64,000 nt of DNA from Vulcanimicrobiota bacterium (GCA_013036105.1 JAAXCX010000011.1:1-64000), one strand, 5' to 3'; positions 44,734-53,990 are shown, numbered from the stretch's first letter. A program made the numbers and translations. The notes: generated by a model not told the origin, from the sequence alone.

Positions 44734-45606
44734 ATGCGACTCATTTTGGCATTCCGCGAGGCCGGTATGCGGTTCTCCCGCGACGGCTGCGCTTTCTTGT
44801 CACAAGCCATTGCGTTCAATGCGCTCTTCGCGATCTTCCCGCTTTTCGTCCTGATTTTGACGGGAGCGTCGCTGATTTACCCCAACGCGAACCAGCAGAT
44901 CCTGGCTTTTGTCGACGAATTCGCCCCCGCGCTCCATCAGACGGTGGCGAACAATCTCCAGACCTATGTCTACGGCCGGCAGCTTTCGAGCCTCATCGCC
45001 TTCGCCGTGGTCATCTGGGCCGGGAAAAATCTCTTTATGGGACTTGCGTACGCGCTCAACCGCGCGCTCGCCGTTCCCAAGAGCCGGCCGCTCATTCACG
45101 ACATCGCGCTTTCGCTCATCATGCTGCCGCTGATCGGCATCGTCATGGTCGTCGCCATGGGGTTGCCGATTCTCGTATCGATTTTCGTGGTGTACGCGCA
45201 TTTCTCCAATCCGCAAAACGTTTCCGAAGTGTTAGCATACGCGCTCTCGATGCTGCTGATCTTCGTCGTTGTCGTGATCCTGTATACGTTCTTGCCCAAT
45301 CGCCCGGTGCGATGGTATTTCGGCATACCGGGCGCGATTTTCGTCGCACTGATGTGGCCCGCGGCGCAATACGCTTTCGCATTTTATACCGTGCACGTCG
45401 ACTTCACGCATATTTATGGCGCTCTCTCCGCGCCGCTCGTGCTCCTCTTGTGGTTTTATCTGCTGGGCGCCATTTTTTTCTACGGCGCCGAGCTCAGTGC
45501 TGCTTGGGCGCACGAAAAGGGAAGCGAGACCGTGGCGCCCCTGGTCGACCCCGTCCGCCCCGCCGAGCAGGACGTGGTGGAAACGGAATGCGAGGGCGCT
45601 ACGTGA
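44734..45606 (+). CDS. YihY/BrkB-family inner-membrane protein
   Basis: 290 residues with about six membrane helices. The N-terminal SQAIAFNALFAIFPLFVLIL and C-terminal YGALSAPLVLLLWFYLLGAIFFYGAEL are diagnostic for the family (once mis-named RNase BN). A charged C-terminal tail follows. ATG 44734 has AGGA at 6 nt. Function is unsettled; a transport or efflux role has been proposed for relatives. Confidence 0.9.
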   Translation: MRLILAFREAGMRFSRDGCAFLSQAIAFNALFAIFPLFVLILTGASLIYPNANQQILAFVDEFAPALHQTVANNLQTYVYGRQLSSLIAFAVVIWAGKNLFMGLAYALNRALAVPKSRPLIHDIALSLIMLPLIGIVMVVAMGLPILVSIFVVYAHFSNPQNVSEVLAYALSMLLIFVVVVILYTFLPNRPVRWYFGIPGAIFVALMWPAAQYAFAFYTVHVDFTHIYGALSAPLVLLLWFYLLGAIFFYGAELSAAWAHEKGSETVAPLVDPVRPAEQDVVETECEGAT

Positions 45607-45624
45607 CCGGTGAGGAAACGAATG

Positions 45625-45660
45625 ACGCAGCCCCGCCGTTTCTAGCGGGGTTGCTGCATC
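45625..45660 (+). terminator. Stem-loop after yihY
   Basis: GCAGCCCCGC (45627-45636) pairs with GCGGGG-TT-GCTGC (45645-45657) around a CGTTTCTA loop. It sits between the yihY stop and the next gene and probably ends transcription, though a long U-run is missing. Confidence 0.45.
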
Positions 45661-45682
45661 AGTTCTCCCCGGAAAGGGTTTC

Positions 45683-46690
45683 GTGCGACGAGTTTTCACT
45701 GCTCTGCTTCTTGCATCGTCGTTCGCGTTGATCGCCGCGGCGCGGCCGCCGGCGCCGAAAGCAACTGCGACGCCGCTGCCGGCTGCTCTACCCTCAGCGC
45801 GGCCCAAGCTCCCGCTCGTCGTTGTCTATCCATTCGATTTCAGCACCGACATGCGTTCCGATACAGGCACGAGGACCGCGCAACTCTACATCAGCCAAAT
45901 GAACGCCGCGGGCGGTGTGGATGCGCTGCAGGGACCGGCCACCGTCAAGCGCGCAAATTATTTGGATTACGCGAAGTCACTAACCGCAGCGTACTACGTC
46001 GCCGGCTATATGACGCCGCTGGGTGGCGGAGTTTCGCTCGTCGAGCAAGTCGTGGACACTTCGACGGGAACGATCATCTTAGCAGCCACCGCGCAGATAC
46101 AGTCGTTTGAAGATGCGACTTCACAGGCGATCACTATCCGCGACGGCATCGTCGCGCGCGAACAGAGCAAAGCGCAAGCTTTTGCCGAAGCTTCCGCGCA
46201 GGCTACGCCGGCGCCGCTCGCAAGCAATGAAGCCAACATCGGCGGAGGGATTGCTGGTCTGTTCAAACATCGTGGACGGCAAACGCCCGATCCGCAAGCC
46301 ACCGCGATTGTCAAGCCGGCCAAGGGTATCTTCGTCGTCCGCGTTGGCGGCAGCTCAAGTTCGGTGCTCTTGAACGACGCGACGAGCGCGCTGTACGCCG
46401 CGCTCAATCAGCATTACGCCGCGCGCAAGACCCATTCGGGCGGCGACGCCGCGAAGTTGGCCAACACGATCTGCGGCGCCGATCGCAACAATACCGTAGC
46501 CACCGGCACGCTATCGTCCAAATCGGTGCGCCGTGGATTCTTCAGCCGCACGCAGTACGGTTTTGTCCTCGACGTCTACACGTGCTTCGGAGCGAGACTC
46601 GCCGAGACGTCGGGTGACGGAGATTCCGTGCAGAGTGCCGTTTCCGCGGCGGTCGCCGCATACGTGGCGGACCACCCGCAAAACGGCTAG
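45683..46690 (+). CDS. Exported protein of unknown function
   Basis: 335 residues from GTG 45683, with GGAAAGGG just upstream. It has a signal peptide (about 1-20) and a Pro/Ala-rich linker. A domain beginning LPLVVVYPFDFSTD resembles TolB-N/CsgG-like folds in layout (strand, Ser/Thr-rich turn, helix, then a strand-rich VAGYMTPLGGGVSLVEQVVD stretch). The homology is unproven. The C-terminal half has Ala-rich helices and two Cys that could form a disulfide (CGADRN, YTCFG). Nothing in the context defines its role. Confidence 0.7.
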   Translation: MRRVFTALLLASSFALIAAARPPAPKATATPLPAALPSARPKLPLVVVYPFDFSTDMRSDTGTRTAQLYISQMNAAGGVDALQGPATVKRANYLDYAKSLTAAYYVAGYMTPLGGGVSLVEQVVDTSTGTIILAATAQIQSFEDATSQAITIRDGIVAREQSKAQAFAEASAQATPAPLASNEANIGGGIAGLFKHRGRQTPDPQATAIVKPAKGIFVVRVGGSSSSVLLNDATSALYAALNQHYAARKTHSGGDAAKLANTICGADRNNTVATGTLSSKSVRRGFFSRTQYGFVLDVYTCFGARLAETSGDGDSVQSAVSAAVAAYVADHPQNG

Positions 46691-46692
46691 CG

Positions 46693-47184
46693 CTACTCTA
46701 GTAATCCTTCGGGAAGGTCCGCATCGATGCGTTTGTTCGCGACGTCGATCTTTTTCACGAACTCTTCGATCAGCGGAATCATCCTTCCGTGCACCACGAG
46801 CATGTCCGACGCGGGATAGTGCTCGACGCGCTCGACCGTTCCGATGAGGCTGCTCCGGTCGTAGAGTTCGCACCCGGTCAGATCGGCGTCGAGAAACTCA
46901 CCGGGCTGCATCGCGATCCGGTCACGCGGGGCGAAAAGCGTGGCGCCCTTGAGCGTTTCGGCTTCGCCGATCGAATCAAAATGATCGAATCGCACGAGCA
47001 GCCGTCCCTGATGTACTCTGACCGATTGCAGGGACAGGGTTTGGCTGTCGCCATCCGCCAAGGCGGCGCGCAGCGTTTCGCCCGGTGAAAAAAGCATGCG
47101 ACCCGCGTTGGTCGGGTCGCATTTGAGTTCGCCTCGAACGCCGAAGACGCCCGCGATGCGGCCTACCGGAAGCTCTTCATTCAT
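46693..47184 (-). CDS. rimM: 16S rRNA processing protein RimM
   Basis: 163 residues. Two-domain 30S assembly factor: N-terminal beta-barrel with VGRIAGVFGVRGELK and C-terminal PRC-barrel with MLVVHGRMIPLIEEFVKKID. It binds S19 and helps mature the 30S head. Its start overlaps khpA by 8 nt. The usual next gene, trmD, is absent and the neighbour is convergent. Confidence 0.95.
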   Translation of the reverse strand: MNEELPVGRIAGVFGVRGELKCDPTNAGRMLFSPGETLRAALADGDSQTLSLQSVRVHQGRLLVRFDHFDSIGEAETLKGATLFAPRDRIAMQPGEFLDADLTGCELYDRSSLIGTVERVEHYPASDMLVVHGRMIPLIEEFVKKIDVANKRIDADLPEGLLE

Positions 47185-47680
47185 CCTCGGGCGTATCGTC
47201 GTAGAATTCGTCCGTATCCAGAATTTCGACTTGGATGCGCCCTTCCGCGGTCGCCCGCACGATCGTGCGAAGAGCTTGTGCGACGCGCCCGCCTCGTCCG
47301 ATGACTTTGCCTATATCTTCGGGATCGACGGCCAGCTCGATCAGCGCCTGCTCGCCGTTTTCCGCCGGATAGCTTTCGATCTTTACCACATCAGTTTTTT
47401 CGACCAGCTTCTTGGCGAGGAATTCCAATAACTCGCCCGCACGCTTCTGCGCCGCCGCCGGATCCTCGGGAGCTCCGCGACGTGGGGGAGGACGCCGGAA
47501 CGTTCGCGCACCGGTGCCCGTGCCGGCAGACGATCGGCGCCGCGGCGGACCTTCGTCTTCAGGCTCGACGTCGTCGATGATCGTTTCGTTTGAAGCGATG
47601 CGGCGGCCGCCCAGTGTAGAACGCCGTTCCGCCTCTTGTTCGTCGCTGAATAAACCGAATTCGTCGTCGAATGCGCTCAT
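47177..47680 (-). CDS. khpA: KH-domain RNA-binding protein KhpA, N-terminally extended
   Basis: 167 residues. The C-terminal about 85 residues are a KhpA/YlqC KH domain with the [16 protein letters not shown] loop (GxxG). The N-terminal about 80 residues are unusual: acidic, then Arg/Pro-rich (a low-complexity RNA-binding-like tail). Normal KhpA is about 80 residues. KhpA with KhpB controls sRNA and cell-elongation transcripts in Firmicutes. Overlaps rpsP by 4 nt (ATGA) and rimM by 8 nt. Confidence 0.92.
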   Translation of the reverse strand: MSAFDDEFGLFSDEQEAERRSTLGGRRIASNETIIDDVEPEDEGPPRRRSSAGTGTGARTFRRPPPRRGAPEDPAAAQKRAGELLEFLAKKLVEKTDVVKIESYPAENGEQALIELAVDPEDIGKVIGRGGRVAQALRTIVRATAEGRIQVEILDTDEFYDDTPEDE

Positions 47681-47940
47681 CGGCCTTCGCTGATAGCCTT
47701 TTCGATGATGCCCTTTTCAGTGAAGAGGCGCCGCACCGTATCCGAGGGCTGGGCGCCCTTGGCAAGCCACGCCTTCGCCTTCTCTTCGTTGACGACGATC
47801 GTGCGCGGTTCGGTTCGCGGATTGTAGTGTCCGAGAATCTCGATGAACCGGCCGTCTCGCGGCGCGCGCTGATCCGCCACAACGAAGCGGTACGTCGGTT
47901 GTTTTTTGGCGCCCATGCGCCTCAGTCGAATCTTAACCAC
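47677..47940 (-). CDS. rpsP: 30S ribosomal protein S16
   Basis: 87 residues of standard S16, starting [18 protein letters not shown] with GHYNPRTEP in the middle. It stabilises the 5' domain of 16S rRNA. The start overlaps the ffh stop by 8 nt. Confidence 0.97.
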   Translation of the reverse strand: MVKIRLRRMGAKKQPTYRFVVADQRAPRDGRFIEILGHYNPRTEPRTIVVNEEKAKAWLAKGAQPSDTVRRLFTEKGIIEKAISEGR

Positions 47941-49270
47941 TAAAGTTACTCCGTAGCTTCTTAAGTTTGTTCCCGAAACCCATCTGCTTCATCATTTTCC
48001 GCGATTCGTCAAAGCGCTTGACCAAGCGGTTAACGTCGGCGACCTGCGTCCCGCTGCCAGCTGCGATTCGCTTGCGGCGCGAACCGTTGAGCAGCGCGGG
48101 GTCCCGCCGCTCGCGCGTGGTCATCGAACAGATTATCGCCTCGATTTGCTTGAGGTCCCGTTCGGGGATCTCGAAATCTTTCGGAAGCGCGCGCGACAGA
48201 CCGGGAATCATTTTGAGGATCTCCCCCATCGATCCCATCCGGCGGATCTGCCGCATCTGTTCGAGGAAATCGTCGAGCGTGAACTGCTGCTTGAACAGCT
48301 TCTGCTCGATCGCCTTGGCCTGATCTTCGCTGTAGACGCTCTGCGTCCGCTCGATGAGCGTGAGCACGTCGCCCATGCCGAGAATCCGCGATGCGAGCCG
48401 GTCCGGGTGGAAGGGCTCAAGGGCCGAGAGTTTCTCGCCGATTCCGGCAAACTTGATCGGCGCGCCCGTAACATTATACATCGAAAGTGCGGCGCCGCCG
48501 CGAGCGTCGCCATCCAGTTTCGTAAGAATGACGCCCGTAATGCCGAGGCGTTCGTGAAAGCCCTTGGCTACGTTGGTCGCTTCCTGGCCGGTCATCGCGT
48601 CGGCGACCAGCAAGATCTCAGTGGGAGCGGTCGCGGATTTTATGGCGGCCAACTCGTCCATCAGGCTTTCGTCGATTTGCAGCCGTCCAGCCGTGTCCAG
48701 AATGACGGTCGAGAGTCCGAGCCGCCGCGCCTCCGCAACGGATTCGCGCGCGATGTCGACCGGATTCGCCGTGCCCTTTTCGAAAACGGGCAGATCGATC
48801 TGCTTGCCGATTATTTGCAGCTGCGCAATGGCAGCCGGGCGGTAGACATCGGCGGCCACGAGCAGCGAACGGCGTCCCTGATCTTTCAAACGCAGCGCAA
48901 GTTTACCGGCCTGCGTCGTCTTGCCCGAGCCTTGTAACCCGACGAGCATGATGACCGATGGCGGTGCGTCTGAGAAACGCAATCGCGCTTCTGCTGAACC
49001 CGCCGGCGGTCCGAGCAACTCGATCAGTTCGGCGTGCACGATCTTGACGATGGTTTGCGCCGGCGAGAGAGACGCGAGCACGTCGGCGCCGACGGCTTTC
49101 TCTTTTACGCGTGTGACGAATGATTTGGCGACGGCAAGCGAAACGTCGGCCTCAAGCAAAGCGATGCGCACTTCGCGCATCACTTCGTTCACGTCGGCTT
49201 CGCCGAGCCGGCCTCGGCCGCTCAGCTTGGAAAAAATCGCGCCTAGGCGATCGGAGAGGGTCTCAAACAA
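47933..49270 (-). CDS. ffh: Signal recognition particle protein Ffh (SRP54)
   Basis: 445 residues. N domain, then G domain with P-loop [24 protein letters not shown] and the [10 protein letters not shown] motif. The Met-rich M domain at the C-terminus binds the 4.5S RNA (encoded at 5372-5487). It targets inner-membrane proteins to FtsY and SecYEG. The neighbours that usually precede it, rnc and ftsY, are absent; acpP is 3 nt upstream. Confidence 0.97.
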   Translation of the reverse strand: MFETLSDRLGAIFSKLSGRGRLGEADVNEVMREVRIALLEADVSLAVAKSFVTRVKEKAVGADVLASLSPAQTIVKIVHAELIELLGPPAGSAEARLRFSDAPPSVIMLVGLQGSGKTTQAGKLALRLKDQGRRSLLVAADVYRPAAIAQLQIIGKQIDLPVFEKGTANPVDIARESVAEARRLGLSTVILDTAGRLQIDESLMDELAAIKSATAPTEILLVADAMTGQEATNVAKGFHERLGITGVILTKLDGDARGGAALSMYNVTGAPIKFAGIGEKLSALEPFHPDRLASRILGMGDVLTLIERTQSVYSEDQAKAIEQKLFKQQFTLDDFLEQMRQIRRMGSMGEILKMIPGLSRALPKDFEIPERDLKQIEAIICSMTTRERRDPALLNGSRRKRIAAGSGTQVADVNRLVKRFDESRKMMKQMGFGNKLKKLRSNFSG

Positions 49271-49273
49271 GGG

Positions 49274-49513
49274 TCACTCTTTGGTGCTGGTCTCCTCGAT
49301 GCGTTTGACGGCGTCACCGACGGTTTTGATCTTTTCAGCTTCTTCGTCGGGAATGTCGATGTTGAACTCCGTCTCGAAGGCCATCACCAGTTCAACTTGA
49401 TCGAGTGAATCCGCACCGAGGTCGTCGGTGATCGAAGCTTCGGGCGTTACTTCCGATTCGTCAACGCCGAGCTGCTCGACGATGATCTTCTTGACTTTAT
49501 CGAACGTGGACAT
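49274..49513 (-). CDS. acpP: Acyl carrier protein
   Basis: 79 residues, acidic. The phosphopantetheine attachment Ser lies in [16 protein letters not shown]. It carries growing acyl chains for FabH, FabD and FabG encoded next to it. Confidence 0.97.
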   Translation of the reverse strand: MSTFDKVKKIIVEQLGVDESEVTPEASITDDLGADSLDQVELVMAFETEFNIDIPDEEAEKIKTVGDAVKRIEETSTKE

Positions 49514-49520
49514 ATGTCTC

Positions 49521-50267
49521 CTACATTACAACTCCGCCGTCGACCACGAGCGTCTGGCCCGTTACGTAGGCGGCGGCATCCGAGCAAAGAAAGCGCACTA
49601 CTCCGCTGACATCTTCCGGTCGTCCGGCGCGCCCGAGCGCCGTTTGTTTGAGCAAATATTCCCTAGCGGCGTCCGGCATTTTTTCGGTCATCGCCGTTTC
49701 GATGAGGCCGGGCGCGACGGCGTTGACTCTTATGTTCCTCGAACCCAATTCCTTTGCTAGGGACTTGGTGAGCCCGAGCAAACCCGCCTTCGAGGCGGCG
49801 TAGACGGCTTGGCCCGGGTTGCCCGTCAATCCGACGATGCTTGAAACGAGGACGATCGAGCCCGCGTGCTGCTTCATCATCGGCTTTGCTGCCGCCGCGC
49901 ACAAGAAGAATGCCGACTTCAGGTTGACGGAAAGCAGCTGATCGAGGACGTCGTTCTTGAGCCGCAAGATCAGTCCGTCCTGGGACTGACCCGCGTTGCC
50001 GATCGCGAAATCGAGCCGGCCGAACTTTTCAACGGTCTGCGCGACAAATGAATCGACGGCCGCGCGATCCGCGACGTCGCCCGTCATGACGATGCTCTCC
50101 TGACCGGCCCGGACCTCGCGGCATGCCGCGGCGGTTGCCTCCAGGGCCGAATGATCTCTGCCTGCGAGCGCGACCGACGCGCCATTTTTGGCGAGGTCGA
50201 CGGCTATCGCGCGGCCGATGCCGCGGCTCGCGCCGGTGATCAGCGCCGACTTTCCTTCGAACATCAT
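49521..50267 (-). CDS. fabG: 3-oxoacyl-ACP reductase
   Basis: 248 residues. Short-chain dehydrogenase with nucleotide loop [11 protein letters not shown], the NAG motif, catalytic Ser (VSSIVG) and YAASK (Tyr and Lys). It reduces beta-ketoacyl-ACP with NADPH. It has two adjacent ATG codons; the first overlaps the fabD stop as ATGA. Confidence 0.96.
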   Translation of the reverse strand: MMFEGKSALITGASRGIGRAIAVDLAKNGASVALAGRDHSALEATAAACREVRAGQESIVMTGDVADRAAVDSFVAQTVEKFGRLDFAIGNAGQSQDGLILRLKNDVLDQLLSVNLKSAFFLCAAAAKPMMKQHAGSIVLVSSIVGLTGNPGQAVYAASKAGLLGLTKSLAKELGSRNIRVNAVAPGLIETAMTEKMPDAAREYLLKQTALGRAGRPEDVSGVVRFLCSDAAAYVTGQTLVVDGGVVM

Positions 50268-51205
50268 GCGTGCACGCTCAATTTTTCCCGGAACTTTTCG
50301 ACGCCTGCGAAATCGGTGACGTTCAGTCCTTCGGCTGCGTTGGGCAGCCGCCGCATCAACGGTCCCAAAACAGGCGACGCGCCGAACTCTGCGACAAGGT
50401 CGAGCCCGTACGTCAGCAGCGCTTCCGCTGTTTCGTGCCAGCGCACTTCTTCGGTCACCGAGCGTATCAAATTGTCCTTGATCGTTTGCACGTCGCGATA
50501 AGGTTTTGCGTCGACGTTCGACACGACGTCGAACGCGGGCAGCGTGAATTGCGCGGCATTGACGGCTGTGGCAAATCTTTGCGCGGCCGGTTCCATGAGG
50601 CGGCTATGCCAAGCGCCGGAGACGTTGAGAGGAACGACCCGTTTCGCACCTTTCTGCATCATAGCGTCCGCGGCGGTCTGCACGGCGGCCGCGTCGCCGC
50701 TGATCACGATTTGCGAAGGCGAATTGAAGTTGGCGAGTTGCACGCGTCCGCCCGTCACGGCTTCAACGCGCGACGCAACTTCGCGAATCTGCGCGGCGTC
50801 TAACCCCAACACGGCGGTCATCCCGCCCGGAGCGAGCTCGGCAGCATGCTGCATCGCTTTTCCGCGCTCGTCGACGAGACGCAGCGCTTCTTCGAACTCG
50901 AGCGACCCGGATATCGTTAGGCTGCAAAATTCGCCGAACGAGTGGCCGGCGCTCACCGCGGGTGCGACCGTTTCGCCGGCGGCGTAATAGAGCGCAAGGT
51001 TCGTCACAAAGATCGCGGGCTGGCTGAACTGCGTTTCCCGCAATCTCGTTTCGGGGCCATGCATCTGCAGTTCGAGCAAGTCGTAACCGAGCGTCGCGGC
51101 GGCGCGGTCGAAAAGATCGCGTGCGGCCGCAGATTTTGCGGCAACGTCGGCACCCATGCCGACGACCTGCGAACCCTGACCGGGAAAGACCACTCCGAAC
51201 TTCAC
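50264..51205 (-). CDS. fabD: Malonyl-CoA:ACP transacylase
   Basis: 313 residues. Nucleophile motif AGHSFGEF, oxyanion GQGSQ at the N-terminus and catalytic His in GAWHSRLM. It loads malonate from CoA to ACP. GTG 51205 is preferred over the in-frame ATG 51211: GGAG lies 6 nt before the GTG but abuts the ATG, and the GTG overlaps the fabH stop as GTGA. Confidence 0.95.
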   Translation of the reverse strand: MKFGVVFPGQGSQVVGMGADVAAKSAAARDLFDRAAATLGYDLLELQMHGPETRLRETQFSQPAIFVTNLALYYAAGETVAPAVSAGHSFGEFCSLTISGSLEFEEALRLVDERGKAMQHAAELAPGGMTAVLGLDAAQIREVASRVEAVTGGRVQLANFNSPSQIVISGDAAAVQTAADAMMQKGAKRVVPLNVSGAWHSRLMEPAAQRFATAVNAAQFTLPAFDVVSNVDAKPYRDVQTIKDNLIRSVTEEVRWHETAEALLTYGLDLVAEFGASPVLGPLMRRLPNAAEGLNVTDFAGVEKFREKLSVHA

Positions 51206-52182
51206 GCCCATCTCCAGGTCACGGCTCCCCATGACAAGCCGCCGCCAAAACCGACGAAGACGATGATATCTCCCGTTTTGATTCTTCCCGCATTGAGCGC
51301 CTCGGAAAGCGCTATGGGAATCGAGGCGGCGGATGTGTTGCCGTACTCTTCAATGTTTACGATCACTTTGTCTTCGGGCATCTCCAAGTATTTTGCGGCG
51401 GCGTCGATGATGCGCCTATTCGCTTGATGGGGAATCAGCCAGTTCACGTCGCTCTTTTGCAAGTCCGCATTTCGCAGCGCGATGCCGGTCGACTCGATCA
51501 TCTTGGTCACCGCAAACTTGAAAATCTCGCGGCCTTCCATACGAAGGTATTGCTCGCCGGCTTCCAAGGATGCCGCGGTGAACGGCCGGCGCGAACCGCC
51601 GCCGAGCAAACAGAGCATCTCAGGGCGCCGCCCGTCCGCCCCCAATTCGCTAGAAAGAAACGAGTTCTCGGCGGCCGCCTCCAGCACGACTGCGCCCGCG
51701 CCGTCGCCGAAAAGGATCGCCGTGCTGCGGTCGGTGCGGTCGACGATCTTGCTCAGTGTTTCGGCGCCGATCAGCATGACCCGCGAGTAGACACCCGCCC
51801 GAATCAACCCCGACGCCATCGTCAATCCGTAGATAAAACCGCTGCACGCGATCTCCATATCGAACGCCGGTTTACCCGTCGCTCCGAGCTCTGCCGCCAC
51901 AATGCATGCCGTCGCCGGAAATGCGTAGTCGGGAGTCGACGTGGCGACGATGAAACAATCGATACCGGTGGGTGCGATCTTTCCTTTGCGCAATGCGTCG
52001 CGCGCGGCGGCGATGCAGAGGTCGCTGGTGGCTTCATCCGGCGCGGCGATGTGCCGGCGTTTCATGCCCGTACGTGTGGTGATCCACTCGTCGGACGTGT
52101 CCAGCGTCTTTTCGAGGTCTTCGTTCGTCAGAATAGCGGCAGGCGCGTAATGACCGACCGCGCTGATCTTGACGCCGTTCAA
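51202..52182 (-). CDS. fabH: 3-oxoacyl-ACP synthase III
   Basis: 326 residues. Catalytic Cys in IACSGF, His in WLIPHQANRRI and Asn in EEYGNTSAAS. It condenses acetyl-CoA (or branched acyl-CoA) with malonyl-ACP to begin fatty acid synthesis. The start is TTG 52182, 9 nt after rpmF. The plsX gene usually found between rpmF and fabH is missing. Confidence 0.95.
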   Translation of the reverse strand: MNGVKISAVGHYAPAAILTNEDLEKTLDTSDEWITTRTGMKRRHIAAPDEATSDLCIAAARDALRKGKIAPTGIDCFIVATSTPDYAFPATACIVAAELGATGKPAFDMEIACSGFIYGLTMASGLIRAGVYSRVMLIGAETLSKIVDRTDRSTAILFGDGAGAVVLEAAAENSFLSSELGADGRRPEMLCLLGGGSRRPFTAASLEAGEQYLRMEGREIFKFAVTKMIESTGIALRNADLQKSDVNWLIPHQANRRIIDAAAKYLEMPEDKVIVNIEEYGNTSAASIPIALSEALNAGRIKTGDIIVFVGFGGGLSWGAVTWRWA

Positions 52183-52191
52183 TGCTAGCGC

Positions 52192-52395
52192 CTAGGTCTG
52201 CTTCTGCCGGCGATCATCCTTTATCTCGACCACTTGACGCCCCGCGTACGTGCCGCACTTTTCGCAAACGAAGTGGGGGCGCTTGGGGGCATGGCACTGC
52301 GGACACTCTTCGGTTGTGACCCGGTTGAGCTTCCAATTTGCGGCGCGACGGCTGCGCGTCTTGCTGCGGGGAGTCTTCCATTTTAAGTTAGCCAC
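52192..52395 (-). CDS. rpmF: 50S ribosomal protein L32
   Basis: 67 residues from GTG 52395, preceded by GGAGAG. Starts MANLKWKTPRSKTRSRRA and carries two CxxC pairs (CPQC, CEKC) that can bind zinc. It overlaps the yceD stop by 8 nt, the classic yceD-rpmF pairing. Confidence 0.95.
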   Translation of the reverse strand: MANLKWKTPRSKTRSRRAANWKLNRVTTEECPQCHAPKRPHFVCEKCGTYAGRQVVEIKDDRRQKQT

Positions 52396-52858
52396 TTGTC
52401 TCTCCGTTACACTCGCACTCTTTACTGTTTCTGTTCTCTCCGCAACGCGGACAGATGCCTTTGCAATCCTCTTTGCACAGTAGCCCAATCGGTATCGCGC
52501 TGCAAATCAGTTGCGCGGCGAGATCGGCGACGTCGAGGCGGCCTCCCGTCAGAACGTTGCTTTCCTCGAACGGACCGTCTTGCAGGCTAGCTCCGGCTTC
52601 GACCTGCTCGTCGACCTTCACGTGCATGCTATCGGCCACCGTGCCCAAGCACCGGGCGCACTCCGTAAGGAGCCGCACGTCGATGGTGCCGTTGATGTCA
52701 AGCAGCTCGCCGGATGCTTGAAGTTCGAGATGGACGGCGGCGGCCTCCGGAAATCGTACCCCCTCGAACGGGGCTACCGGAACCCGGTCGTCCACCACGA
52801 GACCGCGGAGGTTGGCCGCCAGCAATCCAGTGACATCGATTTTGTGCGCAGAACCCAT
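52388..52858 (-). CDS. YceD / DUF177-family protein
   Basis: 156 residues from ATG 52858. The C-terminus has the Cys cluster CKEDCKGICPRCG and CECNG typical of YceD proteins; the central TECARCLG motif is also present. The family is involved in 23S rRNA accumulation or processing in plants and bacteria. It is the first gene of the fab/rps operon. A GC-rich inverted repeat (52869-52886) lies in its leader. Confidence 0.88.
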   Translation of the reverse strand: MGSAHKIDVTGLLAANLRGLVVDDRVPVAPFEGVRFPEAAAVHLELQASGELLDINGTIDVRLLTECARCLGTVADSMHVKVDEQVEAGASLQDGPFEESNVLTGGRLDVADLAAQLICSAIPIGLLCKEDCKGICPRCGENRNSKECECNGETSG

Positions 52859-52900
52859 AACATAGAGGAAGGCCCCGCCGGGGGCCTCCAAACTCGACCC

Positions 52901-52951
52901 ATTGTAGACCCGCCTCAAGGCCTTGTCAAACGCGTTGGTCGGCGGTATAGA
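52901..52951. promoter_or_regulatory. Two divergent promoters sharing one -35 region
   Basis: Minus strand: TTGACA (52924-52929), 17-bp spacer, TACAAT (52901-52906), near-perfect sigma70-type, for the yceD-rimM operon. Plus strand: TTGTCA (52923-52928), 17-bp spacer, TATAGA (52946-52951), for the transglycosylase gene at 52960. The two -35 boxes overlap almost completely, so both cannot be occupied at once. Confidence 0.75.
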
Positions 52952-52959
52952 CCTTCGCA

Positions 52960-53613
52960 ATGATCGAATCGAGCAACCCCGCCATTCGCGACCTGACCAG
53001 GCATGGCGTGGCGTACGCGCCCCAAATCGTCCGGGCGGCTGAAAAGCATGGCGTCAGCGCCCAGCTGCTAGCGGCTGTCGCCGCTCAAGAGACGGGCGGT
53101 CCCGGCTCGAATGCCGGCAGCAACATCGTCGGCGACGGTGGTCACGGCCGCGGCCTCTTTCAGATCGACGATCGCTGGCACGCCTTCGCGCGCGACCCTG
53201 CCGCAATGGATCCGCAGGCCAACGCCGACTACGCTGCCGGCATGATCGCCGGGCTGCTTCAGCGTTACGGCGGCAACGTTCGCAAAGCGCTTTCCGCATA
53301 CAATGCGGGCGATCCGAATGCGACCGGAACGGTTACGCCATGGCAAGACGGCCGGAGGCTCGGGTACGCAGATTCGGTTCTTCGCCACTACGCGCAAATC
53401 GCCGGAGCGCCGCCAGAGCTCGCCGCGGAAAGCACGTCCGAGCAGCAAAATGTGAACCAGCTGGCGACGTTCGCATCGTTGATGCCGCCACCGGCGCTAC
53501 CCTCCGGAAACGCACACTCATACCGGCAGCTCGGCGGCGGCGACAATGCCCATCCGGAATCCATCGTCGACGACGGCGATGACGATTCATCTAGAAACGA
53601 AGGTGTATTATGA
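52960..53613 (+). CDS. Lytic transglycosylase (SLT-like) without signal peptide
   Basis: 217 residues. SLT fold: catalytic Glu in AAVAAQETGG (about 45), GRGLFQIDDRW, and SAYNAGDPNA (about 112-121). The C-terminal about 80 residues are disordered and acidic. There is no signal peptide or membrane helix, so it needs a dedicated export route or cell lysis. ATG 52960 lies only 8-9 nt after the -10 box and has no ribosome-binding site, so the mRNA is probably leaderless. Its stop overlaps the next gene (ATGA). Confidence 0.85.
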   Translation: MIESSNPAIRDLTRHGVAYAPQIVRAAEKHGVSAQLLAAVAAQETGGPGSNAGSNIVGDGGHGRGLFQIDDRWHAFARDPAAMDPQANADYAAGMIAGLLQRYGGNVRKALSAYNAGDPNATGTVTPWQDGRRLGYADSVLRHYAQIAGAPPELAAESTSEQQNVNQLATFASLMPPPALPSGNAHSYRQLGGGDNAHPESIVDDGDDDSSRNEGVL

Positions 53614-53990
53614 GCTTCAATGTCATCGGCGGACTGCTCAACGCTGGCCTTGGCCTGCTGGAAAGCGGCGGTAATCCGCTCGCCGCGATCGGCATGGGAT
53701 TGGCCGGCGCAACCACCGGAGGCACGACGGCCGGGAACATTGCGGGCGCCGCCGGAAACGCCGGTCTGGGCGCGCTCAATGCGCAAGACGAAGCGTTTCA
53801 GCTCGCCATGTACGGCGAACAGATTCGCCATCAAGAGCAGATGCAAACGCAGTCCCAAGCGTTCGACGAAATCATGGACGAAAAATCAGAACAGATGCGC
53901 GAAGTGAATACGCTGCGCGACGTGCAGATGACGCAACGTAAAGCGGATAACCAAATCACCAAGAAATTTATCGAGTCGATTACCGAGTGA
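53610..53990 (+). CDS. Small Gly-rich protein with C-terminal coiled coil
   Basis: 126 residues. Residues 5-57 are Gly/Ala/Leu-rich with GxxxG spacing (glycine-zipper-like, possibly membrane-inserting). Residues 60-124 are polar and predicted helical. Residues 84-121 align ungapped with residues 37-74 of the next protein (18 of 38 identical). GAAGG-type ribosome-binding site at 7 nt. It could be a secreted translocator or filament component, or a holin-like partner; neither is shown. Overlaps its neighbours by 4 nt on both sides. Confidence 0.75.
   Translation: MSFNVIGGLLNAGLGLLESGGNPLAAIGMGLAGATTGGTTAGNIAGAAGNAGLGALNAQDEAFQLAMYGEQIRHQEQMQTQSQAFDEIMDEKSEQMREVNTLRDVQMTQRKADNQITKKFIESITE

Noticed and set aside
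52869-52886. AGGCCCC/GGGGCCT inverted repeat as terminator in the yceD leader
   Set aside because: No following U-run on either strand, and it lies between promoter and first gene. It may be a leader stem, but the evidence is too weak for a call.
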